Origin: Lapillicoccus sp.
Lineage (GTDB): Bacteria; Actinomycetota; Actinomycetes; Actinomycetales; Dermatophilaceae
Direction: 5' to 3'
Assembly: GCF_025353065.1 (NCBI RefSeq)
Contig: NZ_JANXRJ010000103.1
Coordinates: forward strand, 1 to 64,000
Length of the DNA: 64,000 bases
Shown: piece by piece, positions 10,401 to 19,426 of the stretch
Layout of the letters: each line of letters begins with the position of its first letter
How positions within the stretch are numbered: position 1 is the first letter of the stretch
The notes under the pieces: model-generated
The model's database searches: none
What the model saw: only the letters and a program-made list of their open reading frames with translations
What the model was told of the DNA's origin: nothing
Program-made: the position numbers and the translations under genes

Positions 10401-10712
10401 CCCCAGAGCCTGGTGGGTGCGCGCCAGGGGCTCGGTCGAGGTGCGGTCGAGCCTCGCGGTCACGCGCTCGCGGAGCCGGGCCGCTGCAGTCCGGGTGGAG
10501 GTGAGCAGAAGGCACTCGTCAGGCTGCAGGAGCCCGGCGGCCACCCGGTCGACGACGACCTCGACCGCGGTCGTCGTCTTGCCCGTGCCCGGGGCGCCGA
10601 GCACCCGCAGGAGGGGACCGCGGTGCGCGAGGACGCGACGCTGCGCCTCGTCGAGCGGGGGCGCCGCCACGACGAGCGCTGGAGCACGGCGCAGGTCGAC
10701 CACGGGAGCCAT
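7443..10712 (-). CDS. adnA: UvrD/REP helicase with PD-(D/E)XK nuclease domain (AdnA-like)
   Basis: RVLGAPGTGKTTTAVEVV, VVVDDAQELT, C-terminal GRVDRLERDAAGRLRVLDYKTG and CLYCPVKSSCPVQPEG (Fe-S cysteines); adjacent to adnB. Confidence 0.85.
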   Translation of the reverse strand: MAPVVDLRRAPALVVAAPPLDEAQRRVLAHRGPLLRVLGAPGTGKTTTAVEVVVDRVAAGLLQPDECLLLTSTRTAAARLRERVTARLDRTSTEPLARTHQALGFGILRREAALRGEPAPRLLSGPEQDVILRDLLAGHASGQVRGPAWPDHLDVALDKRGFRSELRDLLMRTVEHGLEADDLAALGREHHRPEWEAAAQVLAEYDEVTALSRPGAYDPAWILTAAADLLEDDLAALDRLREQVRLVVVDDAQELTSAAARLLGVLGAAGIDLVLLGDPDSAVQTFRGADPRILATGWTALAPGREGEPPTIVLPTAYRQPEALRSVTDRLARRIGALGGSTQREVVAGRVGLPHAETVEVALLRAASQEAAHIAARLRRAHLLDGMPWGDMAVIVRGKGRDATLRRTLVSQGVPVAAASGEIPVRDEVAVRPLLALLDLVLRLAKDPQAVIEPEEAVDLLLSPAADCHAVDLRRLRRLLRRAELDAGGHRTSDELLGAVLLDLPEATALGFEGRPVRRLASAISRGLDAARVVDVPDGSDSVDTERSWAPGVTAEGVLWAIWEGLDIAGRWRRIALSGGARGARADRDLDAVVALFGAVAAFVDRLPGAGPDRFLEHVRSQDVPGDTLVPRAPEGQSVAVLTPASAAGREWPFVVVAGVQEGVWPDLRLRGSLLGSEDLVAVVTGRGTSMRAAQAAVRYDETRLFHVAVSRAQERLLVTAVRSEDEQPSVYLDLVDPLTGTQGPEVSAGPDEEGSGATGTKAGDGLRPLVDVAAPLTLPALVARLRRTLVVGDVAQAATAAGALARLADAEVSGADPDQWWAQRLLTDDRPLRRPEQQVRISPSKVEAFATCGLRWLLTSAGGDSPSQGKANLGTLVHDIAHDLGDDVDRETLVAEVDRRWGRLGLPPGWVNDRLRDDAHDMVGRLVDYYARAAREGWEKVGSEVGLCVEVGRATISGRVDRLERDAAGRLRVLDYKTGSSAPTRAAVLVHPQLATYQVATEHGGFDEGRESAGAAILRLGKKAPKDNALMEQPPLADQEDPHWAEELIALTAEGMSGAVVVATQGTQCLYCPVKSSCPVQPEGDVLT

Positions 10713-10923
10713 CCCATCACGCAGGACCGACAGCGGGCTCGGTGGCGCGGCGGCGATGGCGCGTCAGAGCCGGATCACGTGGCCCGGGTTGACGGAGCCC
10801 GGCCTCCGAGTGGTCAGCTCTGGTCGATCCCAGGCTCCCGGAAGGACCTCTCCTGACCTCTCGACGACGCGCCCCGCCCAGGCGTCGCCAGTGGTCACCT
10901 TTGGCGAGGCCCCGGCATCGCCA

Positions 10924-11709
10924 TCAGCGAGCGACGAGCTCCACCTCGAAGCCCGCCTCGTCCTCGAGGTATGCCGCGTAGTGACCCGGCCCCCCGGCAT
11001 ACGGGTAGCGGTCGGTGAACATCAACGACCAGCCGTGACGCGGCCCGGCGCTGACGAGTCGGTCGACCTCGGCACGGGCGCCGGCATGGAAGGCGAGGTG
11101 GTTGACGCCTGCGCGCGTGCGGTCGTGGCCGCCGCGGACGTCGCGGCCGGCCTCGAGCACGAGGTAGGTGGCGCCCAGCTGCCACGACTCCCCCGTCGGC
11201 CAGGTGTCTTCTCGCGCGTAGCCGAGCTCGCTCAGCAGCCACCCCCAGCTCGTCTGTGCCGCAACGAGATCCGTGACCCACACCTCGACGTGGTGAAGCG
11301 TGCCCCGTGGAGCAGCAGGGAGCGACGGCGTCGCGTCGGCCCCCGTGCCCCCAGAGAGGTCGGGCTCCCACCGGGCCCGGGCCAGATCGACCCGCAGCCC
11401 CTCGAGCGTCCCGCGGACCAGCGGCGTCCCCTCCTCGCGGTAGTGCTCGAGAGCCCGTTCCTCGAGCCCCTGCGGCGGGTGGCCCCCCGCACGCAGCACC
11501 CGCCACCACGGCAGGTCGGCTCCGTAGCGGCTCAGCACGTTGCCGACGAAGCGGGGCCCGCGACCGCCGACCATCTCCGCGATGTCGCCATAGGTCGCGA
11601 CCTTCCCCTCGGGGATGCGCGCGACGACCTCCAGGACGTCCTCGACCTTCTCCGGCAACGTGGCCGGCGAGGGCGGCTCGCGCTCCCCGTCGACGGTGCT
11701 TCGCGTCAT
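10924..11709 (-). CDS. Alkyltransferase-like (MGMT-family, PWWRV) domain fused to a C-terminal VOC/glyoxalase domain
   Basis: N-term VARIPEGKVATYGDIAEMVG...LPWWRVLRAGG (Trp in place of the MGMT acceptor Cys); C-term LHHVEVWVTDL...GVNHLAFHAGA...AAYLEDEAGFEVELVAR. Confidence 0.82.
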   Translation of the reverse strand: MTRSTVDGEREPPSPATLPEKVEDVLEVVARIPEGKVATYGDIAEMVGGRGPRFVGNVLSRYGADLPWWRVLRAGGHPPQGLEERALEHYREEGTPLVRGTLEGLRVDLARARWEPDLSGGTGADATPSLPAAPRGTLHHVEVWVTDLVAAQTSWGWLLSELGYAREDTWPTGESWQLGATYLVLEAGRDVRGGHDRTRAGVNHLAFHAGARAEVDRLVSAGPRHGWSLMFTDRYPYAGGPGHYAAYLEDEAGFEVELVAR

Positions 11710-11776
11710 CGCGCCATCCTGTCAGGACCCCTGCCACATCCCCCGTGGCGCACCGGTCTGTGCAACCCTGCGGGGC

Positions 11777-12163
11777 ATGACGATTCGTGGCCGCGACCGA
11801 CAGGGCTGGCTCGGCGTCGTCCTCAACGCCCCGGACGCGCGGGCCCTCGCGACGTTCTACCGCGACCTCCTCGGCTGGCCGCTGGCCGACGACGAGCCGG
11901 ACTGGTGCACGATGCAGATGCCCGACCTCCCGGTCAACCTCGCCTTCCAGACCGAGACCGACTACGTGCCGCCGGTCTGGCCCGCCACGTCCGGCCACCC
12001 GCAGATGCAGCTGCACCTCGATCTCGGGGTCACCGACCTCGAGGGCGCCACCGCGGATGCCGTCGCCCTCGAAGCGACGCTGCCGGAGCACCAGCCGCAG
12101 CCGGACGTTCGCGTCCTCCTCGACCCGGCCGGGCACCCGTTCTGCCTCTATCTGGACCGCTGA
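11777..12163 (+). CDS. VOC (glyoxalase/bleomycin-resistance) family protein
   Basis: WLGVVLNAPDARALATFYRDLLGWPLADDEPDWCTM...LDPAGHPFCLYLDR. Confidence 0.85.
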   Translation: MTIRGRDRQGWLGVVLNAPDARALATFYRDLLGWPLADDEPDWCTMQMPDLPVNLAFQTETDYVPPVWPATSGHPQMQLHLDLGVTDLEGATADAVALEATLPEHQPQPDVRVLLDPAGHPFCLYLDR

Positions 12164-12192
12164 CCGCCCCTGCCGGGGAGCGGTAGGACCCC

Positions 12193-12819
12193 TCAGCCGA
12201 GGAACCCCACCACGATGAGCAGGATCGGCAGCCCGAGCAGGGCGATGTCGGTGAGCTCCCAGGTGCGGGTGACCTGACCCTCCGGAGACACCTCGGGACG
12301 CCCGTCGGCGACCATCTCCGACCACTCGTCGCGAGCGAGCTCCACGGACTGGGCGGCACTGCGGACGGTAGCCCCGTCGGAGGGCGGGGCCTGGCTCGTG
12401 CTGCCGGTCATCGCCTGCCGACCCACGCCGTTGAAGCCGAGTATGCCGGCTCCGCGCGGCCGCTGGATGTGCGAGGAGATCGCCCACGCGGCATACGACG
12501 CGCCGGTGTCGGTGTAGACCTCGAGGTTCCACCGGGTCGCGACGTCGTCGACCCGCGCCCACGGCACCACGGTGCGCCGGATGGGGTTGTTGACGTGCAC
12601 CCCGGCGAGACTGACGGCGAGCGACGGGCGGGTGAACAGCACCCAGCCGCAGGCCGCCCCGAGGAGCATGAAGCCGTCGAACACCAGGGAGAACGACCTC
12701 GTCACCACCGAGGTCACGACGATCCCGACACACAGCACGGTGGCGATGATGCCGAGCGCGACAGATCCGCGCTGTCGCAGCGTGCGCAGAGCCGCGGTGG
12801 ACGGTGACGTCTCGGCCAT
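12193..12819 (-). CDS. PH-domain-like membrane protein
   Basis: Two N-terminal TM segments, then GVHVNNPIRRTVVPWARVDDVATRWNLEVYT; C-terminal TM. Confidence 0.6.
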   Translation of the reverse strand: MAETSPSTAALRTLRQRGSVALGIIATVLCVGIVVTSVVTRSFSLVFDGFMLLGAACGWVLFTRPSLAVSLAGVHVNNPIRRTVVPWARVDDVATRWNLEVYTDTGASYAAWAISSHIQRPRGAGILGFNGVGRQAMTGSTSQAPPSDGATVRSAAQSVELARDEWSEMVADGRPEVSPEGQVTRTWELTDIALLGLPILLIVVGFLG

Positions 12820-12953
12820 GCGGGCGGACTCCAGGTTCGGGTGGTCAGGGTCAGGCGGCGGGCGATCCAGCGGCCAGCCGAGTCTCTCACGCAGGTCCCG
12901 ACGACACCTCCCTCCGGGTGCTCCCCCACCGCCCCGCGCCCTAGACTCCCCCG

Positions 12954-13946
12954 GTGACCTCCACTGCCGACAAGGGCGACGCCGCCTCGAGGGCTCGCGA
13001 CCTGCTCGGGGTCGGGCGCCTCACGAACGCGGCTCTGACGACGTGGCTGCACGGGCTCCCGGGGGTCGACCAGGTGGGCTGCGAGGCGCGAGCCGCGGCA
13101 CTGGGCACCCGCTCGATCAAGACGACGGCGAAGGCCTGGGCGATCGACGCCGCGATCTCGATGATCGACCTCACGACCCTCGAGGGTTCCGACACCCACG
13201 ACAAGGTCCGGTCGCTCTGCGGCAAGGCCCTCGTGCCCGACCCCACCGACGCCACCACGCCACGGCCGGCCGCGATCTGCGTCTACGGCGACATGGTCGC
13301 GACAGCCAAGAAAGCGTTGGGAGACAGCGGGATCCGTGTTGCCTCGGTCGCGACAGCCTTCCCCTCGGGCCGAGCCAGTATGCGGGTGCGCCTCGCCGAC
13401 ACGCGGGACGGCGTGCAGGCCGGCGCCGACGAGATCGACATGGTCATCGACCGGGGGGCGTTCCTCTCGGGCCGCTACCTCGAGGTCTTCGACCAGATCG
13501 CCGCGGTCCGGGAGGCGTGCCTGCGTGCCGACGGGAGCAGCGCCCACCTCAAGGTGATCATGGAGACCGGCGAGCTGGCGACCTACGACAACGTCCGGCG
13601 CGCTTCCTACCTGTCGATGCTCGCCGGTGGGCATTTCATCAAGACCTCGACGGGCAAGGTGTCCCCCGCGGCGACCCTGCCCGTCACCCTCGTCATGCTC
13701 GAGGCGGTCCGCGACTGGCGCGAGCTCACCGGCACCCAGGTCGGGGTCAAGCCGGCCGGCGGCATCCGGACGAGCAAGGACGCACTGAAGTACCTCGTCA
13801 TGGTCAGCGAGGTCGCCGGCGACGACTGGCTCGACCCCGACTGGTTCCGCTTCGGTGCCTCGAGCCTGCTCAACGACCTGCTGCTGCAACGGCAGAAGCT
13901 CCGGACCGGTGCCTACTCCGGCGCCGACTACGTGACGATCGACTGA
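12954..13946 (+). CDS. deoC: Deoxyribose-phosphate aldolase
   Basis: SIKTTAKAWAIDAAISMIDLTTLEGSDT...VCYGDMV-like, ADEIDMVIDRGAFLSG...LKVIMETGEL...FIKTSTGK...GVKPAGGIRT. Confidence 0.93.
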   Translation: MTSTADKGDAASRARDLLGVGRLTNAALTTWLHGLPGVDQVGCEARAAALGTRSIKTTAKAWAIDAAISMIDLTTLEGSDTHDKVRSLCGKALVPDPTDATTPRPAAICVYGDMVATAKKALGDSGIRVASVATAFPSGRASMRVRLADTRDGVQAGADEIDMVIDRGAFLSGRYLEVFDQIAAVREACLRADGSSAHLKVIMETGELATYDNVRRASYLSMLAGGHFIKTSTGKVSPAATLPVTLVMLEAVRDWRELTGTQVGVKPAGGIRTSKDALKYLVMVSEVAGDDWLDPDWFRFGASSLLNDLLLQRQKLRTGAYSGADYVTID

Positions 13947-13957
13947 GGACCTGGCCC

Positions 13958-15406
13958 ATGGCGAAGCTCGAGTACGCACCGGCGCCGGAGTCGCGCGCCG
14001 TCGTCGAGATCAGGTCCTCCTACGGCCTGTTCATCGGCGGCGAGTTCGTCGACTCCCAGGGTGGCGGCGCCTTCCCGAGCATCAACCCGGCCACGGAGGA
14101 GGTGCTCGCCGATGTCACCGACGCCAGCGCCGCCGACGTCGACCGGGCCGTGCGAGCCGCGCGCGCGGCATACCGCGGGGTGTGGGGACGGATGGCGGGG
14201 GCCGACCGCGGCAAGTACCTCTTCCGCATCGCCCGGATCCTGCAGGAGCGGGCCCGCGAGTTCGCCGTCCTGGAGACGCTGGACAACGGCAAGCCGATTA
14301 AGGAGTCGCGCGACGTCGACATCCCCCTCGCTGCGGCGCACTTCTTCTACCACGCGGGGTGGGCCGACAAGCTCGCGTATGCCGGGCTGGGTGTGGCCCC
14401 GCAGCCCGTGGGTGTCGTCGGCCAGGTCATCCCCTGGAACTTCCCCCTGCTCATGCTGTCGTGGAAGATCGCGCCGGCGCTGGCCTGTGGCAACACGGTC
14501 GTCCTCAAGCCGGCCGAGACGACGTCGCTGACCGCGCTGCTCTTCGCCGAGGTGTGCCAGCAGGCCGACCTGCCACCGGGGGTCGTCAACATCGTCACCG
14601 GCGCCGGGGCCACCGGACAGGCGCTCGTCGAGCACCCGGGCGTCGACAAGGTCGCCTTCACCGGCTCGACAGAGGTGGGCAAGGCCATCGCGCGCTCGAT
14701 CGCCGGCACCCGCAAGCGGGCCACCCTCGAGCTCGGCGGCAAGGCGGCCAACATCGTCTTCGACGACGCCGCCATCGACGAGGCCGTGACGGGCATCGTC
14801 AACGGCATCTTCTTCAACCAGGGTCACGTCTGCTGCGCCGGATCGCGTCTGCTGGTGCAGGAACCCGTCGCCGACGAGCTCATCCGCAAGCTCAAGCGAC
14901 GGCTCGCCACCATCCGGGTCGGCGACCCGCTCGACAAGAACACCGACCTCGGCGCCATCAACTCCGCGGTCCAGCTGGCGCGCGTCCGCGAGCTGTCCGA
15001 CATCGGCGAGGCCGAGGGTGCCCAACGCTGGAGCCTGCCGTGCGACCTTCCCCCCCAAGGGTTCTGGTTCCCCCCGACCATCTTCACCGACGTCGCGCAG
15101 AGCAGCCGGATCGCCCAGGAGGAGGTCTTCGGACCAGTCCTGTCGGTGCTCACCTTCCGCACCCCGCAGGAGGCCGTGGCCAAGGCCAACAACACCCCCT
15201 ACGGTCTCTCGGCCGGGATCTGGACCGAGAAGGGCTCACGCATCCTCTGGATGGCCGACCAGCTCCGGGCCGGCGTGGTCTGGGCCAACACCTTCAACAA
15301 GTTCGACCCGACCTCGCCGTTCGGCGGCTACAAGCAGTCGGGCTACGGCCGCGAGGGCGGCCGGCACGGCCTCGAGGCCTATGTCACGGCAGGAGACCTC
15401 GGATGA
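13958..15406 (+). CDS. Aldehyde dehydrogenase
   Basis: PWNFPLLMLSWKIAPALACGNTVVLKPAE, FTGSTEVGKAI, LELGGKAANIVFDDA, NQGHVCCAGSR. Confidence 0.92.
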   Translation: MAKLEYAPAPESRAVVEIRSSYGLFIGGEFVDSQGGGAFPSINPATEEVLADVTDASAADVDRAVRAARAAYRGVWGRMAGADRGKYLFRIARILQERAREFAVLETLDNGKPIKESRDVDIPLAAAHFFYHAGWADKLAYAGLGVAPQPVGVVGQVIPWNFPLLMLSWKIAPALACGNTVVLKPAETTSLTALLFAEVCQQADLPPGVVNIVTGAGATGQALVEHPGVDKVAFTGSTEVGKAIARSIAGTRKRATLELGGKAANIVFDDAAIDEAVTGIVNGIFFNQGHVCCAGSRLLVQEPVADELIRKLKRRLATIRVGDPLDKNTDLGAINSAVQLARVRELSDIGEAEGAQRWSLPCDLPPQGFWFPPTIFTDVAQSSRIAQEEVFGPVLSVLTFRTPQEAVAKANNTPYGLSAGIWTEKGSRILWMADQLRAGVVWANTFNKFDPTSPFGGYKQSGYGREGGRHGLEAYVTAGDLG

Positions 15407-16356
15407 GCCCGACTGCCACGAGAGGCCCGACGCCGGGCACCAGCGCATCACAGGCCAATTCGCGCGTCGACGTGCGCAAGACCTACAAGCTCTATATCGG
15501 CGGCGCCTTCCCGCGCAGCGAGTCCGGCCGGTCGTATGCCGTCCACGGCGCCGGTGGCCGTGGGACACCGCGGTTCCTCGCCAACGCTGCGCAGGGGTCG
15601 CGCAAGGACGCCCGCGACGCCGTCGTGGCCGCCCGCGGTGCGGTGACCGGCTGGGCCGGCGCCACGGCCTACAACCGGGGGCAGGTGCTCTATCGCGTCG
15701 CCGAGGTGATGGAGGGTCGCGCCGACCAGTTCGCCGGCGAGGTCGCCGCCGCGGAGGGGCTCACCACGGCCCGGGCCCGCGTCGTCGTCAGCGCCGCGAT
15801 CGACCGCTGGGTCTGGTATGCCGGGTGGACCGACAAGGTGGCCCAGGTCCTCGGCGCGGTCAACCCGGTCGCCGGCCCCTTCTTCGACATCAGTGCTCCC
15901 GAGCCGACCGGGGTCGTGGCCGTCCTTGCGCCGCAGGCCTCCTCGCTCCTCGGCCTCGTCTCCGTCGTCGCCCCCGCGATCGCGACCGGCAACACCGTCG
16001 TCGTCGTCGCGAGCGAGCTGCGGCCTCTTCCCGCCGTGGCGCTCGCCGAGGCGCTCGCGACGAGCGACGTGCCGGGAGGGGTCGTCAACATCCTCACCGG
16101 CGTCACCGCCGAGATGGCCCCGTGGCTCGCCTCGCACCGCGACGTCAACGCCATCGACCTCGCCGGGGCCGCCAACGCCACCGGCGTCAGCTGGGGCGAC
16201 CTCGAAGCCGCCGGCGCCGAGAACCTCAAGCGGGTCCTGCGACCAGCGGGCACGGGCACTGTTGCGGTGGAACCCGATTGGACGCTGACCCCGGACCTGT
16301 CGCGGATACGGGCGTTCCTCGAGACCAAGACGGTCTGGCACCCCAAGGGCCGATGA
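15403..16356 (+). CDS. Truncated aldehyde-dehydrogenase-family protein lacking the catalytic Cys region
   Basis: ATG overlaps stop of previous ALDH; ALDH N-terminal fold (YKLYIGGAFPRSESGR...) but NTVVVVASE instead of NTVVLKPAE; ends without the catalytic-Cys segment. Confidence 0.75.
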   Translation: MSPTATRGPTPGTSASQANSRVDVRKTYKLYIGGAFPRSESGRSYAVHGAGGRGTPRFLANAAQGSRKDARDAVVAARGAVTGWAGATAYNRGQVLYRVAEVMEGRADQFAGEVAAAEGLTTARARVVVSAAIDRWVWYAGWTDKVAQVLGAVNPVAGPFFDISAPEPTGVVAVLAPQASSLLGLVSVVAPAIATGNTVVVVASELRPLPAVALAEALATSDVPGGVVNILTGVTAEMAPWLASHRDVNAIDLAGAANATGVSWGDLEAAGAENLKRVLRPAGTGTVAVEPDWTLTPDLSRIRAFLETKTVWHPKGR

Positions 16357-16378
16357 GTCCCCGTCTCGATGTCGTGTT

Positions 16379-17014
16379 ATGAACAGCACCACGCGCGCCC
16401 GGGTCGTCGTGCTGGCGGGGCCGTCCGGGTCGGGCAAGTCGCGGCTGGCCGCCCGGCTGCACGGCGCCCACGGGTGGCCCGTCGTGCGCCTCGACGACTT
16501 CTACCGTGACGGCACCGACCCCCGCCTCCCGATGAGGGAGCTCGGCGGCACCCGTCTCGTCGACTGGGACGACCCCGGGTCGTGGGACGCGGATGCCGCG
16601 GTCGGCGCGCTGCGTCGGCTCGTCGTCGAGGGGACCACCGAGGTGCCGCGCTACGACATCGCCCGGTCGGCGGCCGTCGGCACCGACCGGGTATCGATCG
16701 CGGCCGGGGCGCTCGTCCTCGCCGAGGGGATCTTCGCGGCCGAGATCATCGGACGGCTCGGCGACGAGGGGCTGCTCCACTCGGCGTGGTGCGTGCGTCA
16801 CCATCGCTGGCTGACCTTCGTGCTCCGTCTCGTCCGTGACCTCTCAGAGCGCCGCAAGGCGCCCCACATCCTCCTGCGCCGGGGTCTGGCCCTCTGTCGG
16901 GACGAACCGCGGGTCATCGCCCGGATGGGGCGCCTCGGCGCCCGCTGCGCGACGCCGCGCGAGGCCACCAGTGCGCTGGCCGGCGCGAGCGCCGATGCGG
17001 GTGGACCGCGATGA
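16379..17014 (+). CDS. Uridine kinase-like P-loop nucleoside kinase
   Basis: VVVLAGPSGSGKSRLAARL, VVRLDDFYRDGTDPRLP, DWDDPGSWD, YDIARS. Confidence 0.8.
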   Translation: MNSTTRARVVVLAGPSGSGKSRLAARLHGAHGWPVVRLDDFYRDGTDPRLPMRELGGTRLVDWDDPGSWDADAAVGALRRLVVEGTTEVPRYDIARSAAVGTDRVSIAAGALVLAEGIFAAEIIGRLGDEGLLHSAWCVRHHRWLTFVLRLVRDLSERRKAPHILLRRGLALCRDEPRVIARMGRLGARCATPREATSALAGASADAGGPR

Positions 17015-17844
17015 GGCCGTTGCTCGTCACCACCCGCAACGCGACCTTCCAGCAGTGGGAAGCGTTGCTCACCAACCGGACTCGTCGCCGCAAGTCGGGG
17101 GAGTTCGTGGTCCAGGGCGTCAGGCCGATCAGTCTCGCGGTCGAGCACGGCTGGACGGTGCGGGCCGTCATCCGCGGAGAGGACCGACGCTTGTCGCAGT
17201 GGGCGGCCGAGATGGTGGACCGGACCAGCGCGGCCGGGGCACAGGAGGTCGCGATGAGCGAGGAGCTGCTGCGCGAGCTCGGCGAGAAGGACGAGCAGGC
17301 TCCGGAGCTCGTGGCGATCGTCGGCCTCCGCGAGGACGGGATCGAGCGCGCGCTGCCCGACCACCTCGACCTCGCTGTCGTCCTCGACCGGCCCACGAGC
17401 CCCGGCAACATCGGCACGGTCCTGCGGTCGGCGGACGCCCTGGGCGTCCAGGGGGTCGTCGTGGCGGGTCACGCCGCCGACCCCTACGACCCCCGCTGCG
17501 TCCGGGCGAGCACGGGTTCGCTGCTTGCCGTGCCGGTGGTGCGGATCGACTCTCCCGCAACGGTTTTCGACCGCGTGGCCGCCCTGCGAGAGGTGCGGCC
17601 CGGGCTGCAGGTCGTCGCCACCGACGAGCGCAACGCCGTCGACGTCTGGGACCACGACCTCACCGGCCCCACCATCGTGCTCACCGGCAACGAGACCACC
17701 GGCCTGAGTGCCGCCTGGCGCGAGGCGGCCGACGCCGGCATACGGATCCCGATGGCCGGCTCGGCCAGCTCTCTCAACATGGCCGCCGCGACCACCGCGG
17801 TCCTCTACGAGATCGGCCGCCAGCGGGCGACCGGCCGCCACTGA
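17011..17844 (+). CDS. TrmH/SpoU-family RNA 2'-O-methyltransferase
   Basis: LDRPTSPGNIGTVLRSADALGVQGVVVAGHAADPYDPRCVRAS...VLTGNETTGLSAAW...IPMAGSASSLNMAAATTAVLYE. Confidence 0.9.
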   Translation: MRPLLVTTRNATFQQWEALLTNRTRRRKSGEFVVQGVRPISLAVEHGWTVRAVIRGEDRRLSQWAAEMVDRTSAAGAQEVAMSEELLRELGEKDEQAPELVAIVGLREDGIERALPDHLDLAVVLDRPTSPGNIGTVLRSADALGVQGVVVAGHAADPYDPRCVRASTGSLLAVPVVRIDSPATVFDRVAALREVRPGLQVVATDERNAVDVWDHDLTGPTIVLTGNETTGLSAAWREAADAGIRIPMAGSASSLNMAAATTAVLYEIGRQRATGRH

Positions 17845-17946
17845 CGCGCCCGAGCTCCTCGCGTCCGCGGCACTGGTTGCTCGAGCCACCAGTTCCGCGG
17901 GCGCAAGCGCCATGGGTCGCGACGTGGCCAGTCGCATACTGGGCGC

Positions 17947-18153
17947 ATGACCTGGTCGCGACGACGCGTGCTGATGCTCGTCGCCGGCAGCGGGGAGAGC
18001 CCCCCGGCGGCGGTCGACGCGGTCAATGACCTCTGCCGAGACGCTGCGCGTGCCTCGTGGTGGTGGGGCACCGTCCTGCTCGCCGCTGGTGTCGTCGTGG
18101 CTCTCGGCGGCCTGCCCCGGGGTCGCCGACCGGCCCCGCAACAGCGGCGCTGA
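17947..18153 (+). CDS. Possible small membrane protein
   Basis: 68-aa ORF with one hydrophobic segment (WWWGTVLLAAGVVVALGG); weak support. Confidence 0.3.
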   Translation: MTWSRRRVLMLVAGSGESPPAAVDAVNDLCRDAARASWWWGTVLLAAGVVVALGGLPRGRRPAPQQRR

Positions 18154-18229
18154 TAGATTTGTCCGACGGCTGGGCAGGCGACTTTCAGGGGTGGGACATG
18201 TCAGTGACGTGGGTTCGAGGGTGGTGGAC

Positions 18230-19426
18230 ATGTCCGGCATGACCGGCTTCGGGCCGCCGCCTGGCACCCCTGCGGAGTCGGCCCGTCAGCGGCCACCGTC
18301 CTACCTGCCACCCGGAGGCCTCTCCCACCCCTCCGCCGGTATGCCGGGTGCTCCCCTGCCGTCGCCGGTCGCGCCACCCGAGGGTGGTCTGCTCGCCCCC
18401 GGCGCATCGCTGGCACCGGGGGGCGGTGCCGGCCCCACGGCATACTCCGCTGCCCGGTCCGGTCGGCCCGGCCGGACCTTCGGGCCACCGCTGATGACGA
18501 GCTCCCACAAACCCGGGATCATCCCGCTGCGACCGATGGCGCTGGGTGACCTCCTCGACGGCGCCGTGAAGCACAGCCGGCGCAACCCCGGGCCGGTGCT
18601 CGGGCTGACGCTCCTGGTCCTCGGGGTCGGCGTCGTGCCCGCGGTGCTCCTGTCCGGCGTGGCCCTCGCCGGCAACTGGTACGCCGCCCTCGACCTCGGC
18701 GCCGTCCTCAGCACCTCGGAGTTCTCCTTGGTGCTCCTCGGGCTCGGCATCCTCTTCGCCACCCTCGTGGTCACCGGGATGCTCGCGCAGCCGGTGGCCG
18801 AGGCCACCCTCGGTCATCGCCTCGACCTCGGCCAGATCTGGACCGCGGTGCGGCCCCGGCTGCTGCGACTGGTGGGGCTGCAGGCCGTCGTCATCCTGCT
18901 CGTGGCAATTCCCACCGCCCTCGTCGTGCTCGCCCTGGTGCTCCTGCGGAACGGCTCCGGTCTGCTCCTCTTCGTCCTGGCGGCTTTCGGACTGGTCGTC
19001 CTCGTCGTCTGGAACTCCCTGGTCATCGCCCGCACCGTGCTCGCCGGACCGGCGCTCGTGCTGGAACGCAAGACGATCCGGGCCTCCTTCCGCCGCGCCT
19101 GGGCCCTGTCCCGGGGGTCGTTCTGGCGCGTCGGCGGCACCACCGTCCTCGTGACGACCCTCGCCGGCGTCGTCTTCCTGGCCATCGACCTGCCGCTCAC
19201 CCTCGTCCTCAGCCTCCTCAGCCTGCCCTTCAACCTGTCCGCGACGACCGAGCAGGCCGCGACGAGCCTGGCGATCAACATCGCCACGCTCGTGTCGTCC
19301 GCGGTGGTCGTCCCGGTGATAGGCGGCGCGATCTGTCTCGTCTATCTCGACCAACGGATGCGCAAGGAAGGCTTCGACCTCGTCCTCCTCCGGGCTGCGA
19401 GCAGCCGACCGGGCGCCGTTCGGTGA
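18230..19426 (+). CDS. Multi-TM membrane protein with Pro/Gly-rich N terminus
   Basis: Several TM helices (VLGLTLLVLGVGVVPAVLLSG etc.); PLRPMALGDLLDGAVKHSRRNPG; upstream of DUF4129 gene. Confidence 0.75.
   Translation: MSGMTGFGPPPGTPAESARQRPPSYLPPGGLSHPSAGMPGAPLPSPVAPPEGGLLAPGASLAPGGGAGPTAYSAARSGRPGRTFGPPLMTSSHKPGIIPLRPMALGDLLDGAVKHSRRNPGPVLGLTLLVLGVGVVPAVLLSGVALAGNWYAALDLGAVLSTSEFSLVLLGLGILFATLVVTGMLAQPVAEATLGHRLDLGQIWTAVRPRLLRLVGLQAVVILLVAIPTALVVLALVLLRNGSGLLLFVLAAFGLVVLVVWNSLVIARTVLAGPALVLERKTIRASFRRAWALSRGSFWRVGGTTVLVTTLAGVVFLAIDLPLTLVLSLLSLPFNLSATTEQAATSLAINIATLVSSAVVVPVIGGAICLVYLDQRMRKEGFDLVLLRAASSRPGAVR

Noticed and set aside
8592-10856. 754-aa plus-strand ORF opposite adnA
   Set aside because: Antisense shadow of a well-supported helicase-nuclease gene.
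10764-11000. 78-aa minus-strand ORF between adnA and the ATL-VOC gene
   Set aside because: Overlaps the ATL-VOC C terminus in another frame; no RBS or motif support.
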